From positions 1-26,405 of the IMG/VR virus record IMGVR_UViG_3300037264_002101: DNA of 26,405 nt; one strand, given 5' to 3'. Shown here piece by piece: positions 1-5,945 of the stretch. A program made the translations under genes and the position numbers. Every line of letters starts with the position of its first letter. Within the stretch, counting starts at the first letter, position 1. The notes beneath the pieces are model-generated. The model was not told the DNA's origin and did no database searches. It saw nothing but the letters and a program-made list of their open reading frames with translations. The DNA comes from a virus.

Positions 1-126
1 TATGGCCACATCAAGGGCTGCAGCCAATCGGCTGGCGACGTGAGGTGAGCAATTTCGTGATCCATTCTCGATCTGGCTGAGGAAGGGTGGGGAGACTGAG
101 CACGGGGTTAAGTCTACCGCACCTAG

Positions 127-198
127 TCCGCCCCCGAGGGATCGAACCCCGATCTCAACGCTTAAAAGGCGCGACTCTACCGATTGAGTTAGAGGCGG
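127..198 (-). tRNA. tRNA-Lys(TTT)
   Basis: Cloverleaf on the minus strand: acceptor CCGCCTC/GGGGCGG, anticodon loop CTTTTAA, T-loop TTCGATC. The anticodon stem has one outer mismatch. CCA is not encoded. Last gene of the first array; its 5' end overlaps the stop of the small CDS 189-359. Confidence 0.9.
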
Positions 199-359
199 GT
201 GGACTGCTGGGCCGGAGGTGGGGCCTGTTTGCAGAAGCAGTCGTCTCCGAGTTGGGCGTGCCACCACTCGTAGGGGTAGTCCACGCGATCGAAGTCGCGC
301 TTGCCGGGAGGGGTGGCAATGCCGTAGCCAGTCCAATGGTTGATGCCGGTGGTACTCAT
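189..359 (-). CDS. Small hypothetical protein inside tRNA array 1
   Basis: A 56-aa frame fills the space between the two Lys tRNA genes. The ATG lies 4 nt after the 3' end of tRNA-Lys(CTT), and the stop falls inside the 5' end of tRNA-Lys(TTT). The product starts MSTTGINHWTGYG and is rich in aromatic residues (WTGYG, DYPYEWWH), with a CFC motif near residue 42 and a Pro/Gln-rich tail. A G-rich stretch in the tRNA acceptor stem could serve as ribosome binding site. I do not recognise the family. It fits the gap exactly, which favours a real gene, but chance is possible. Confidence 0.5.
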   Translation of the reverse strand: MSTTGINHWTGYGIATPPGKRDFDRVDYPYEWWHAQLGDDCFCKQAPPPAQQSTRL

Positions 360-362
360 AAG

Positions 363-434
363 TCCGCCCCCAGGTACTCGAAACCTGCTCTGCCGATTAA
401 GAGTCGGCTGCATCACCATCAATGCTTGAGGCGG
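363..434 (-). tRNA. tRNA-Lys(CTT)
   Basis: Acceptor CCGCCTC/GGGGGCGG region, D-arm GCAT/ATGC, anticodon loop CTCTTAA, T-loop TTCGAGT. CCA not encoded. Acceptor stem nearly identical to the neighbouring Lys(TTT), suggesting duplication. Confidence 0.93.
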
Positions 435-445
435 TAGTGCTTGCG

Positions 446-517
446 CTCCGAGAGAGGGACTCGAACCCCCACGAACTGATTAACAGTCAGCCATGCAGCC
501 TATTACATCATCTCGGA
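446..517 (-). tRNA. tRNA-Asn(GTT)
   Basis: Acceptor TCCGAGA/TCTCGGA, anticodon loop CTGTTAA, T-arm GGGGG/CCCTC with loop TTCGAGT. Discriminator G; CCA not encoded. Confidence 0.93.
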
Positions 518-537
518 ATGTGATACTACTTAGATGG

Positions 538-624
538 GGTGACGGACGGAAATCGAATCCGCGAAGGGCTTTCACCCACCAGGGTCACAACCTGGCGCAA
601 CAAACCAACAGTTGCCTCCGCCAC
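538..624 (-). tRNA. tRNA-His(GTG) with a long variable arm
   Basis: Acceptor GTGGCGG/CCGTCAC, discriminator C and encoded CCA as in bacterial tRNA-His. Anticodon stem CCAGG/CCTGG with loop TTGTGAC. The variable region is 16 nt and folds as GGGT-GAAA-GCCC, a type II arm not expected in tRNA-His. T53-61 is an A-T pair, and no G-1 is encoded opposite C73. Confidence 0.85.
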
Positions 625-626
625 AG

Positions 627-697
627 CACCGGGGGAAGGACTCGAACCCTCATAGGCTGCCCCAAAAACAGCCGTCCTGCCATTGAACGACCCCGGT
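627..697 (-). tRNA. tRNA-Gln(TTG)
   Basis: Acceptor ACCGGGG/CCCCGGT, anticodon loop TTTTGGG (anticodon TTG), T-loop TTCGAGT. CCA not encoded. Confidence 0.92.
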
Positions 698-715
698 AGG
701 TATTCAGTTTTCAAG

Positions 716-788
716 CACCGAGAGAAGGACTCGAACCCTCACTTCTGCGTTCAGAGCACAGCGTGACTGCCAATTACACCATCTCGGT
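716..788 (-). tRNA. tRNA-Gln(CTG)
   Basis: Acceptor ACCGAGA/TCTCGGT, anticodon loop CTCTGAA, T-arm GAGGG/CCTTC. CCA not encoded. Paralogue of the adjacent Gln(TTG). Confidence 0.92.
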
Positions 789-803
789 ATCTGTTGTCTT
801 ACG

Positions 804-877
804 TCTAGGTGGGGAGAATCGAACTCCCATGATGTCCACGTCCCAAACGTGGCGGCTTACCGTTAGCCCACACCTAG
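804..877 (-). tRNA. tRNA-Pro(TGG)
   Basis: Acceptor CTAGGTG/CACCTAG, anticodon stem CCACG/CGTGG with loop TTTGGGA, T-loop TTCGATT. CCA not encoded. Confidence 0.94.
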
Positions 878-955
878 TTGGTCGGAGAGCCAGGACGCTG
901 CCCCTGGCCTAACGGCCCCGATGGCCGCCGTGCGCTCAACACTTCTCTCCGATGG

Positions 956-1027
956 TCGGGTAGAGAGGAATCGAACCTCCTTAGTCTCGGCCCCGAACCG
1001 AGTGCCTTGCCATCCGGCACCTACCCG
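956..1027 (-). tRNA. tRNA-Pro(CGG)
   Basis: Acceptor CGGGTAG/CTACCCG, anticodon stem CTCGG/CCGAG with loop TTCGGGG, discriminator A and encoded CCA. Confidence 0.94.
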
Positions 1028-1055
1028 TTGATCTCGATTGTCAAGGAACCCTGCG

Positions 1056-1139
1056 TGTCCAAGGAGGGACTTGAACCCTCACGACCTTTCGGCCAGCGCT
1101 TTTTGAGAACGCCGTGTCTACCAGTTCCACCACAAGGAC
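1056..1139 (-). tRNA. tRNA-Leu(CAA)
   Basis: Type II tRNA with a long variable arm. Anticodon loop CTCAAAA; Leu-type D-arm TGGTGGAACTGGTAGACAC. The acceptor GTCCTTG/CTTGGAC has two T-T mismatches at pairs 5 and 6, so it may be weakened. CCA not encoded. Confidence 0.88.
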
Positions 1140-1190
1140 ATGATGTTGCGTTTGTTGCGTTTGGCATGATGTTGCGTTTGTTGCGTTTGG
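1139..1190. repeat. 26-bp perfect tandem repeat (two copies)
   Basis: Positions 1139-1164 and 1165-1190 are identical and contain TTGCGTTTG subrepeats. They fill the spacer between two Leu tRNA genes, consistent with local slippage or duplication during array growth. Confidence 0.95.
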
Positions 1191-1273
1191 TCCGAGCGGA
1201 GGGACTTGAACCCTCACGACCTTGCGGCCAACAGCCTCTCAGACTGCCGTGTCTGCCATTCCACCACGCTCGG
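1191..1273 (-). tRNA. tRNA-Leu(GAG)
   Basis: Type II tRNA: acceptor CCGAGCG/CGCTCGG, anticodon loop CTGAGAG, long variable arm, T-loop TTCAAGT, encoded CCA. Confidence 0.93.
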
Positions 1274-1277
1274 TTGG

Positions 1278-1359
1278 TCCGAATGGAGGGAGTCGAACCC
1301 TCATGACCGAAGCCCACGCCTTCTGAGGACGTTGCGTATGCCAGTTCCGCCACATTCGG
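1278..1359 (-). tRNA. tRNA-Leu(CAG)
   Basis: Type II tRNA: acceptor CCGAATG/CATTCGG, anticodon loop CTCAGAA, T-loop TTCGACT, encoded CCA. Confidence 0.93.
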
Positions 1360-1363
1360 ATGG

Positions 1364-1445
1364 TGCGGGAGGAGGGACTTGAACCCTCACGTCCGAGGAC
1401 ACCGGGGCTTAAACCCGGCGCGGCTGCCAGTTACGCCACCCCCGC
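1364..1445 (-). tRNA. tRNA-Leu(TAA)
   Basis: Type II tRNA: acceptor GCGGGGG/CTCCCGC, anticodon stem CCGGG/CCCGG with loop TTTAAGC, T-loop TTCAAGT, encoded CCA. First tRNA after the leader ORF of array 1. Confidence 0.94.
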
Positions 1446-1480
1446 AAGAGCCTTCCGGCCCCAGGGGGAGAGGAAGTGCT

Positions 1481-1585
1481 CTACCCCTGTTGAGCCTGGG
1501 GATTCAGCGGTCGTCCGGTGAGACGCGGCTGATGTCGCCCTGGCTTGGCCTTGGAAGGCTGCGGTAGGAGGAGCAATCGGGACAT
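1481..1585 (-). CDS. Leader mini-ORF of tRNA array 1 (34 codons)
   Basis: The ATG lies 6 nt after the TACAGT -10 box at 1592-1597, so the transcript is predicted to start at or next to the A of the start codon (leaderless). The 34-aa product starts MSRLLLLPQPSKAKPGR and is basic and Pro/Gln-rich. It ends 35 nt before the first Leu tRNA. The same arrangement of promoter, tiny ORF and tRNAs recurs at 9123 and 12634. It may encode a peptide or be a translated leader that controls array expression. No family recognised. Confidence 0.55.
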   Translation of the reverse strand: MSRLLLLPQPSKAKPGRHQPRLTGRPLNPQAQQG

Positions 1586-1591
1586 GGAGAC

Positions 1592-1614
1592 ACTGTATCA
1601 CGCTGGGGTGACAG
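1592..1614 (-). promoter_or_regulatory. Promoter for tRNA array 1
   Basis: CTGTCA-N11-TACAGT, with TTGCGA 19 nt upstream of the -10 box. The CTGTCACCCC core is shared with the promoters at 5911, 9220 and 12695. It overlaps the last codons of the 62-aa CDS upstream. Confidence 0.7.
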
Positions 1615-1786
1615 GCTCGCAAGGGGTTTGTTCAATCTTCTTCTGCTCGGCCACCACGGCAGCGGTGATCCTCTTGGCGGCGGAGCCGACCCACTCAATG
1701 GTGATGTCTCCGTGTGTGTTGATGGAGTCCTTGAGGGCGCCGACCACCACACGGTGAAACGGATGCTGCTGAATGTCCTCAGCCAT
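1598..1786 (-). CDS. Small conserved-looking hypothetical protein
   Basis: A 62-aa soluble protein starting MAEDIQQHPFHRVVVGAL, with a helical KDSINTHGDITIEWVGSAAK region and an AAVVAEQKK helix. The ATG at 1786 has AGGG six nt upstream; an ATG at 1792 is possible but badly spaced. The start overlaps the stop of the metallophosphoesterase gene, suggesting translational coupling. It is the last gene of the RF-RecA-phosphoesterase operon, and its 3' end contains the array 1 promoter. No function recognised. Confidence 0.7.
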   Translation of the reverse strand: MAEDIQQHPFHRVVVGALKDSINTHGDITIEWVGSAAKRITAAVVAEQKKIEQTPCEPVTPA

Positions 1787-2570
1787 CTCCATCCCTCATG
1801 GCAGCGACCTCATCGGTATCGATGACGACCCATGCCTTCTCCCCTGTGCCGTCGCAGTCGAGGCCGATCACCTCGGTCACATAACCATCCCCAACGAGGG
1901 GGCAGTCGTAGCGCCAGTGATAGTGGCCATGCACCAGAAGATCGGGCTGCACCTCATCGACCACGCCGCGCAGGGTCTTGCGATGGGCGGTACTCCCAGG
2001 CTCCAACTTGGAGTACCAGGAGGCCGCATAGGAGCGGCTCAGGTACTCGCTCGACTTCACCAAGAACGCGTCCAGCCGAGTGATCCCATCCGGTGCATCG
2101 TGGGTGAGCATCACATCGACATGACCAGCGGCGATGGCACGGTCCGTGTCGGCATAGCGGAGCAACTCGTTGGGCCACCATGAGGTCCAAGGGGTCCGAT
2201 GCTCCTGATCAATCGAGTAGGCACCCCCGAGGGACATGAACGACACCCCGTCCCACTCCCAGGTGAGTCCGCGTGACATGTACGTCACGTTGTGACTGAG
2301 GGCGACAGGTTCAGGCGCATCGACAGGAGCACCCAACCTCTCCAACTGGTCGAACCAATCGTGGTTGCCGTCGATGAAGAACATCTGCTGATCGAACTGA
2401 TCGAGCACGTTGGTGATGGCCTTAAGCCGGTCCTCCCGTCGTCCAGGCCACAAGTAGCCCCAATCGCCAACTTGGAAGATGCGATCAGCCCCGAGACGAT
2501 TGGCCATCCGGCAGGCATCCTCAAGGAACGGTACGTTCCCGTGGCTGTCGCCCAGAGCCAGAATCTTCAT
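1779..2570 (-). CDS. Metallophosphoesterase (calcineurin-like)
   Basis: 263 aa. The metal-binding signature of the calcineurin-like superfamily appears in order: GDSHGN (residues 7-12), GDWGY (about 36), DGNHDW (about 69), MLTHDAPDG in the middle and HGHYHWRYD near the C-terminus. Such proteins are di-metal phosphatases or nucleases; the substrate cannot be read from the sequence. It starts 2 nt after the recA stop and overlaps the next small gene, so the three are probably one transcript. Role in nucleotide or nucleic-acid processing is inferred from its RecA neighbour. Confidence 0.9.
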   Translation of the reverse strand: MKILALGDSHGNVPFLEDACRMANRLGADRIFQVGDWGYLWPGRREDRLKAITNVLDQFDQQMFFIDGNHDWFDQLERLGAPVDAPEPVALSHNVTYMSRGLTWEWDGVSFMSLGGAYSIDQEHRTPWTSWWPNELLRYADTDRAIAAGHVDVMLTHDAPDGITRLDAFLVKSSEYLSRSYAASWYSKLEPGSTAHRKTLRGVVDEVQPDLLVHGHYHWRYDCPLVGDGYVTEVIGLDCDGTGEKAWVVIDTDEVAAMRDGDG

Positions 2571-2572
2571 CG

Positions 2573-3592
2573 TCAGCCCTTGATCTCTCCACCGTTCATG
2601 GCAGCCCTCACGAGCCTATCGATCTGAGCCTTCACCTCAGGATTCTCGACAAGGTAGGCGCCAGCGGCGGCAATGCCTTGGCCGATGTTGTCGCCATCGA
2701 GCGAGTACCAAGCACCGGACTTCTTCACGATGCCAAGGTCGCTCGCGAGGTCAACCAGCGACGCGTTGCTGTCGATCCCGTGCCCATAGATGATGTTGAA
2801 CTCCACCTCGCGGAAGGGGGGTCCCACCTTGTTCTTCACGACCTTGACCTTGGTGATATTGCCGACAGCCTCGCCGCCCTCGCTGATCTTGTCGCGCCGA
2901 CGGATGTCGAGACGTACCGAGGCGTAGAACTTGAGGGCCTTGCCGCCCGAAGTGATCTCGGGCGATCCGTACATGACCCCGACCCGCTCGCGCAACTGGT
3001 TGATGAAGATGACCAGCGTGTTGGTCTTGGAGATGTTGGCGGTCAACTTGCGAAGCGCCTGACTCATGAGCCGGGCCTGCAGGCCAACGTGGGAGTCGCC
3101 CATGTCGCCCTCGATCTCGGCACGGGGGGTGAGGGCTGCAACCGAGTCGATCACGATGACGGCGACCTCGCCGGACCGCACCAACAGGTCCACGATCTCA
3201 AGGGCCTGCTCGCCCGTGTCGGGCTGGCTCACCAAAAGTGACCCCATGTCCACCCCGATGGCCGCCGCGTACACGGGATCGAGAGCATGCTCCACATCGA
3301 TGAAGGCGCAGACGTTCCCCTTTGACTGAGCACTACCGATCGTGTGGAGAGCGAGGGTCGTCTTGCCTGAGGACTCTGGCCCGTAGATTTCCACCACGCG
3401 ACCACGAGGCAACCCGCCCGCCCCCAGAGCAACATCGAGATTGATGGCCCCGGTGGAGAAGGTGTCGATGTCCACCCGATAGTCGTCACCCATATTGAAG
3501 ATCGACCCATCCCCGTACTGCTTGTTGATCAGATCGAGGGCCGACTGCAAGCCAGTGTTCGCCGACCGAGGCTTGGACTGTTCTTTGGCCAC
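2573..3592 (-). CDS. recA: RecA recombinase
   Basis: About 339 aa, full-length RecA. It binds ssDNA and ATP to drive strand exchange. Walker [10 protein letters not shown] is at residues 71-79 and Walker B VIVIDS near 145. The L1 region [17 protein letters not shown], the [14 protein letters not shown] strand and the [10 protein letters not shown] segment are intact. The GTG at 3592 is chosen because GAGGAG lies six nt upstream and the N-terminus then matches RecA; a GTG at 3649 would add 19 unusual residues and has no clear ribosome binding site. It follows the release factor gene and is probably co-transcribed. SSB and a Cas4-like nuclease elsewhere in the window suggest a phage recombination-replication set. 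Confidence 0.95.
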   Translation of the reverse strand: MAKEQSKPRSANTGLQSALDLINKQYGDGSIFNMGDDYRVDIDTFSTGAINLDVALGAGGLPRGRVVEIYGPESSGKTTLALHTIGSAQSKGNVCAFIDVEHALDPVYAAAIGVDMGSLLVSQPDTGEQALEIVDLLVRSGEVAVIVIDSVAALTPRAEIEGDMGDSHVGLQARLMSQALRKLTANISKTNTLVIFINQLRERVGVMYGSPEITSGGKALKFYASVRLDIRRRDKISEGGEAVGNITKVKVVKNKVGPPFREVEFNIIYGHGIDSNASLVDLASDLGIVKKSGAWYSLDGDNIGQGIAAAGAYLVENPEVKAQIDRLVRAAMNGGEIKG

Positions 3593-3656
3593 GAAGTTCT
3601 CCTCGTTCACAGGTGGGGGCACATCGTACTCGTCATCCCTGACAGGCACCAGAGGC

Positions 3657-4290
3657 TCAGAACTTGCCCTTCATGAAATCCCCAAGACGCCAGGAACGGC
3701 CCGTGTCGTGGTCCACTACCTCATTGCGCTGAGTGTTGTGAGTGAAGGATTTGGCCGAACGCTCAGCGTCGATCTGAGTACGTCGCTGGGCATTGCTTAT
3801 GTGCGACTCCTCGGCTGCACGGTGGGCCGCTATCCGTTCAGATAGCACCTTCCGCGCCTCTTGGCGGTTCTGCCACTGAGATCGCCCATCGATGCGAACT
3901 TCGACCCCCGTAGGAACGTGTGTCAAAATGACACACGAGTCCGTCTTGTTGCGATGCTGACCGCCGGGGCCGGAGCCTCGGGCGAACCGCTCGGTAAGAT
4001 CATCCTCATTAAGTACGAAATCGCTTTCGATCTGATCGAGGATCGCGACAGTGGCGGTAGAGGTATGGCGCCGCTGCTCCCCCTTAGGGATGCGCTGGAC
4101 GCGGTGGGTGCCGATGAAGGGTTCGAGGAAGGTGGTATCACTCACCTCCAAGATCATCGTGCGAGCGGAGTCATCGACGCTGGAATCAATCCCACGTCGG
4201 CGCGCGGCGGAACGCAGAGCGTCAAAGCAACTCCTTGGAGAAGCGTTGCGCGTCGTCACCACCCTCGCCTGGCCTGATTTCAACTCGCAT
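3657..4290 (-). CDS. Class I release factor-like protein, made by +1 programmed frameshift
   Basis: Frame 0 starts at ATG 4290 (AGAAGGAG six nt upstream), encodes 22 residues starting [17 protein letters not shown], then meets CTT TGA C. Shifting +1 at CTT joins a 188-codon frame to give about 210 aa. The joined protein matches release factor domains 2-4: [20 protein letters not shown] (about 60-68), RRHTS, catalytic GSGPGGQ with GGQ at about 109-111, and a typical RF C-terminus. Domain 1 is missing. The codon-reading segment is [11 protein letters not shown], with neither the RF1 PxT nor the RF2 SPF tripeptide, so stop-codon specificity is unclear. The downstream frame alone lacks the EIRPGEGG start and would need a TTG codon at 4283. 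It lies between tRNA array 2 and recA, in the same direction. It could alternatively be a ribosome-rescue factor. Confidence 0.88.
4221..4236 (-). promoter_or_regulatory. RF2-type +1 programmed frameshift site
   Basis: Minus strand reads AAGGAG TTG CTT TGA C: a Shine-Dalgarno-like hexamer, three-nt spacer, slippery CTT, UGA stop and C as fourth base. The geometry is that of the bacterial prfB autoregulatory site. The +1 frame gives the correct RF sequence immediately downstream. Confidence 0.88.
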
Positions 4291-4332
4291 GGGGTTCTCC
4301 TTCTAGTTGCAACTGAACAGGGTCAAGATTGG

Positions 4333-4401
4333 AGCCGTCGCCAGGAATCAAACCCGAGGTAACCGCGGTACAAAGGCGGCGCGCTCATCAGAGCCAACGG
4401 C
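4333..4401 (-). tRNA. tRNA-Thr(TGT), reduced D-arm
   Basis: Acceptor GCCGTTG/CGACGGC, T-arm with loop TTTGATT, encoded CCA. The anticodon loop region reads CTTTGTACC with an inner C-C mismatch. The D-arm is only GCTC-TGAT-GAGC without the usual GG loop, giving a 69-nt gene. Possibly degenerate or a minimal tRNA. Confidence 0.7.
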
Positions 4402-4405
4402 ATGG

Positions 4406-4477
4406 AGCACCGGCCGGGAGTCGAACCCGGTTCTGCTGTTTACGAGACAGCCGCATCGCCGTCAATGCTTCCAGTGC
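4406..4477 (-). tRNA. tRNA-Thr(CGT)
   Basis: Acceptor GCACTGG/CCGGTGC, D-arm GCAT/ATGC, anticodon stem GCTGT/ACAGC with loop CTCGTAA, encoded CCA. Its CCA end is one nt from the next tRNA. Confidence 0.94.
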
Positions 4478-4548
4478 ATGGGCGAGATGTCGTTACTTGG
4501 GGCGTCCCCCTCGACCTCGCCCTCACGGGTGGAGGCATCTCACTTTGG

Positions 4549-4620
4549 AGCACCCACAGAGACTTGAACTCTGCTCTGCGGCTTACCATGCCGCCGTCTC
4601 GCCATCTAGACCTTGGGTGC
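4549..4620 (-). tRNA. tRNA-Thr(GGT)
   Basis: Acceptor GCACCCA/TGGGTGC, anticodon stem GCGGC/GCCGC with loop ATGGTAA, T-loop TTCAAGT, encoded CCA. Confidence 0.94.
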
Positions 4621-4624
4621 GTGG

Positions 4625-4695
4625 TAGCGACGGAGGGAATCGAACCCTCTACCACCGCTTATGGGGCGGCTGCCTCGCCAATCGGCCTCGTCGCA
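4625..4695 (-). tRNA. tRNA-Met or tRNA-Ile2 (CAT), C33
   Basis: Acceptor TGCGACG/CGTCGCT with a T1-T72 mismatch, encoded CCA. Anticodon stem GCCGC/GCGGT, loop CCCATAA: C stands at position 33 where U is nearly universal. D-stem GCC/GGC has C11-G24, the elongator pattern. A lysidine-modified Ile2 cannot be excluded. Confidence 0.8.
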
Positions 4696-4707
4696 TCGAT
4701 CCTTGCG

Positions 4708-4781
4708 TGCACAGAGCGGGACTCGAACCCGCGCATTTCCTCCGTGTCGTGGAGGGGCCTTTCCAACTTGGCCACCTGTGC
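4708..4781 (-). tRNA. tRNA-Val(GAC), C33
   Basis: Acceptor GCACAGG/TCTGTGC, anticodon stem CCTCC/GGAGG with loop ACGACAC, so position 33 is C. T-arm GCGGG/CCCGC with loop TTCGAGT. CCA not encoded. Confidence 0.85.
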
Positions 4782-4785
4782 TTGG

Positions 4786-4858
4786 TCGGACACCTGAGAA
4801 TCGAACTCAGCGCGATCGCCTTATCAGGACGACTCCATCACCAGATGAACCGTGTCCG
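4786..4858 (-). tRNA. tRNA-Ile(GAT)
   Basis: Acceptor CGGACAC/GTGTCCG, anticodon stem TCGTC/GGCGA with loop CTGATAA, T-arm CTGAG/CTCAG, encoded CCA. Short D-loop. Confidence 0.9.
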
Positions 4859-4862
4859 TTGG

Positions 4863-4933
4863 AGCACCAGGCAGGAGTCGAACCTGCGTATACGGCTTTG
4901 CAGGCCGCCGCCTAACCACTCGGCCACTGGTGC
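4863..4933 (-). tRNA. tRNA-Cys(GCA)
   Basis: Acceptor GCACCAG/CTGGTGC, anticodon loop CTGCAAA, T-loop TTCGACT, discriminator T with encoded CCA. Confidence 0.94.
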
Positions 4934-4998
4934 TTGAGTTGTCACCTACACACGCTTGACGTGAACTGGTGACGTATTGCTGTCACTGATGACAGTGG

Positions 4999-5069
4999 TC
5001 GGCCCGGCAGGAATCGAACCTGCGTCTCTGCCGTGTGAAAGCAGCACTAAGCCACTCAGTTACGGGCCG
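4999..5069 (-). tRNA. tRNA-Val(CAC)
   Basis: Acceptor CGGCCCG/CGGGCCG, anticodon stem CTGCT/GGCAG with loop TTCACAC, T-arm GCAGG/CCTGC, encoded CCA. Confidence 0.92.
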
Positions 5070-5121
5070 ATGTCCTTCGGTGTTCACTGTTCGCTCATCC
5101 GCGAACAGGAAACACCTTGTG

Positions 5122-5193
5122 TGGTTCCCCCCGGAATCGAACCGAGTCCTGCAGTGCTTCACGCTGCCGTGCCTCCACTTACACCTGAGAACC
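5122..5193 (-). tRNA. tRNA-Phe(GAA)
   Basis: Acceptor GGTTCTC/GGGAACC, anticodon loop GTGAAGC, T-arm CTCGG/CCGGG with loop TTCGATT. The innermost anticodon-stem pair is C-A. CCA not encoded. Confidence 0.9.
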
Positions 5194-5197
5194 TTGG

Positions 5198-5269
5198 AGC
5201 GGTCAGGGAGAATTGAACTCCCCTCTCCTGCTTGGCAAGCAGGTGTCTCGCCAACTAGACCTTGACCGC
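5198..5269 (-). tRNA. tRNA-Gly(GCC)
   Basis: Acceptor GCGGTCA/TGACCGC, anticodon stem CCTGC/GCAGG with loop TTGCCAA, T-loop TTCAATT, encoded CCA. Confidence 0.95.
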
Positions 5270-5280
5270 ATTGTTGTTGG

Positions 5281-5352
5281 AGCGGCGCAGGGGACTCGAA
5301 CCCCTCTCCTCTGCTTGGAAGGCAGATACATCACCATCAATGCTTGCGCCGC
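5281..5352 (-). tRNA. tRNA-Gly(TCC)
   Basis: Acceptor GCGGCGC/GCGCCGC, anticodon stem TCTGC/GCAGA with loop CTTCCAA, T-loop TTCGAGT, encoded CCA. Confidence 0.95.
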
Positions 5353-5375
5353 ATGCTTGTCCGTCGGCCCCTCAG

Positions 5376-5443
5376 TGGAGTACCAGGGACTCGAACCCTG
5401 CAATGCCTCGCTGCCAGCGAAGCGCGCGCCCTGCGCGTACCCC
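5376..5443 (-). tRNA. tRNA-Ala(GGC), very short D-arm
   Basis: Acceptor GGGGTAC/GTACTCC keeps the G3-U70 alanine identity pair. Anticodon stem CTTCG/CGAGG with loop CTGGCAG. The D region is compressed (GCGC-AGG-GCGC), giving a 68-nt gene. CCA not encoded. Confidence 0.8.
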
Positions 5444-5484
5444 ATATTGACCCTATTCAGTTGTCAAAGATCATCGTCTTACAG

Positions 5485-5558
5485 TGGAGCCGGAGGGAAT
5501 CGAACCCTCCTCACGGTGCTTGCAAAGCACTGTCGCCTGCCTTGGAACATGCGACCCC
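5485..5558 (-). tRNA. tRNA-Ala(TGC)
   Basis: Acceptor GGGGTCG/CGGCTCC with G3-U70, anticodon loop TTTGCAA, T-arm GAGGG/CCCTC. The D-arm pairs poorly. CCA not encoded. Confidence 0.82.
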
Positions 5559-5565
5559 AGGTGTT

Positions 5566-5592
5566 GGGTGGGGGGCCGAAGCCCCCTCACCC
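5566..5592 (-). terminator. GC-rich UUCG hairpin between initiator-like and Ala tRNAs
   Basis: On the minus strand GGGTG-A-GGGGGC, loop TTCG, GCCCCC-CACCC: 11 pairs, one bulged A, and a C(UUCG)G loop. No T tract follows. It resembles U-less actinobacterial terminators and could attenuate the array after the first tRNA. Confidence 0.55.
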
Positions 5593-5693
5593 GAGTCCGA
5601 CAAGTGGCCTGCACCATCTCGTCGGGATTCAGACCTCAGGAGTCCGCCTCTGGTTCTTCCAGTGGGCGCTCCGTCATCGGTCTGGCAGGTTGG

Positions 5694-5766
5694 TGGCGGC
5701 TACGGGAGTTGAACCCGATGTCTCCTGGTTATGAGCCAGGCGAGTAAACCGTTTCTCTCAGCCGCG
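5694..5766 (-). tRNA. tRNA-Met(CAT), initiator-like
   Basis: Acceptor CGCGGCT/AGCCGCC has an unpaired C1-C72, D-stem GAG/CTC gives A11-U24, and the 5' end starts CGCGG, all initiator features. Anticodon stem CCTGG/CCAGG (not the full GGG/CCC), loop CTCATAA, encoded CCA. First tRNA behind the array 2 leader. Confidence 0.85.
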
Positions 5767-5783
5767 AACCGTTGCTACCAGCG

Positions 5784-5867
5784 TCAGCCGGTAAATCGAC
5801 CGGCGCCTACGGGAATCCCCATGGCGGCGCCGGTCATCTCAGTTGTGATGCTCGTGCACGCTCGCAT
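5784..5867 (-). CDS. Leader mini-ORF of tRNA array 2 (27 codons)
   Basis: The 27-aa frame starts MRACTSITTEMTGAAMGIPV and has a strong Shine-Dalgarno, GGAGGTGA, six nt before the ATG. It lies between the array 2 promoter (5911-5933) and tRNA-Met. Unlike the other three leader ORFs it has a 43-nt 5' leader. No family recognised; the strong ribosome binding site supports translation. Confidence 0.6.
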   Translation of the reverse strand: MRACTSITTEMTGAAMGIPVGAGRFTG

Positions 5868-5910
5868 GTGGGTCACCTCCGTGGCTCGACGGTCTTGCGT
5901 TCTGCGAACC

Positions 5911-5933
5911 ACTGTAGCACGGAGGGGTGACAG
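5911..5933 (-). promoter_or_regulatory. Promoter for tRNA array 2, RF, recA
   Basis: CTGTCA-N11-TACAGT with TTGCGA 19 nt upstream of the -10 box. It begins about a dozen bases after the stop of the nucleotidyltransferase gene, and the CCTTGCGAGCCTGTCACCCC block is identical to that at array 1. Confidence 0.7.
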
Positions 5934-5945
5934 GCTCGCAAGGGG

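Noticed and set aside
1-126. Gene or terminator at the window start
   Set aside because: No convincing frame, tRNA or strong hairpin seen; likely array 1 trailer or spacer.
87-1306. Plus-strand open frames across tRNA array 1
   Set aside because: Frames such as 87-437 and 878-1306 read through tRNA complements (repeated SNPR-like motifs from T-arms) and have no gene signals.
127-1445. Regularly spaced short repeat suggesting a CRISPR array
   Set aside because: The repeated TCGAACC at about 75-90 nt is the T-arm of successive tRNA genes.
4934-4998. CTGTCATCAGTGACAG dyad as a further promoter
   Set aside because: The dyad is real but the distance to TACGTC is 13 nt, not 11, and no start follows at the expected place.
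5593-5690. Extra tRNA or tmRNA between Ala and initiator-like tRNA
   Set aside because: No TTCRA T-loop or acceptor pairing was found. Apart from the hairpin the segment looks empty.
4329-5734. Overlapping plus-strand frames across tRNA array 2
   Set aside because: They repeat the same T-arm-derived peptides and lie opposite clear tRNA cloverleafs.
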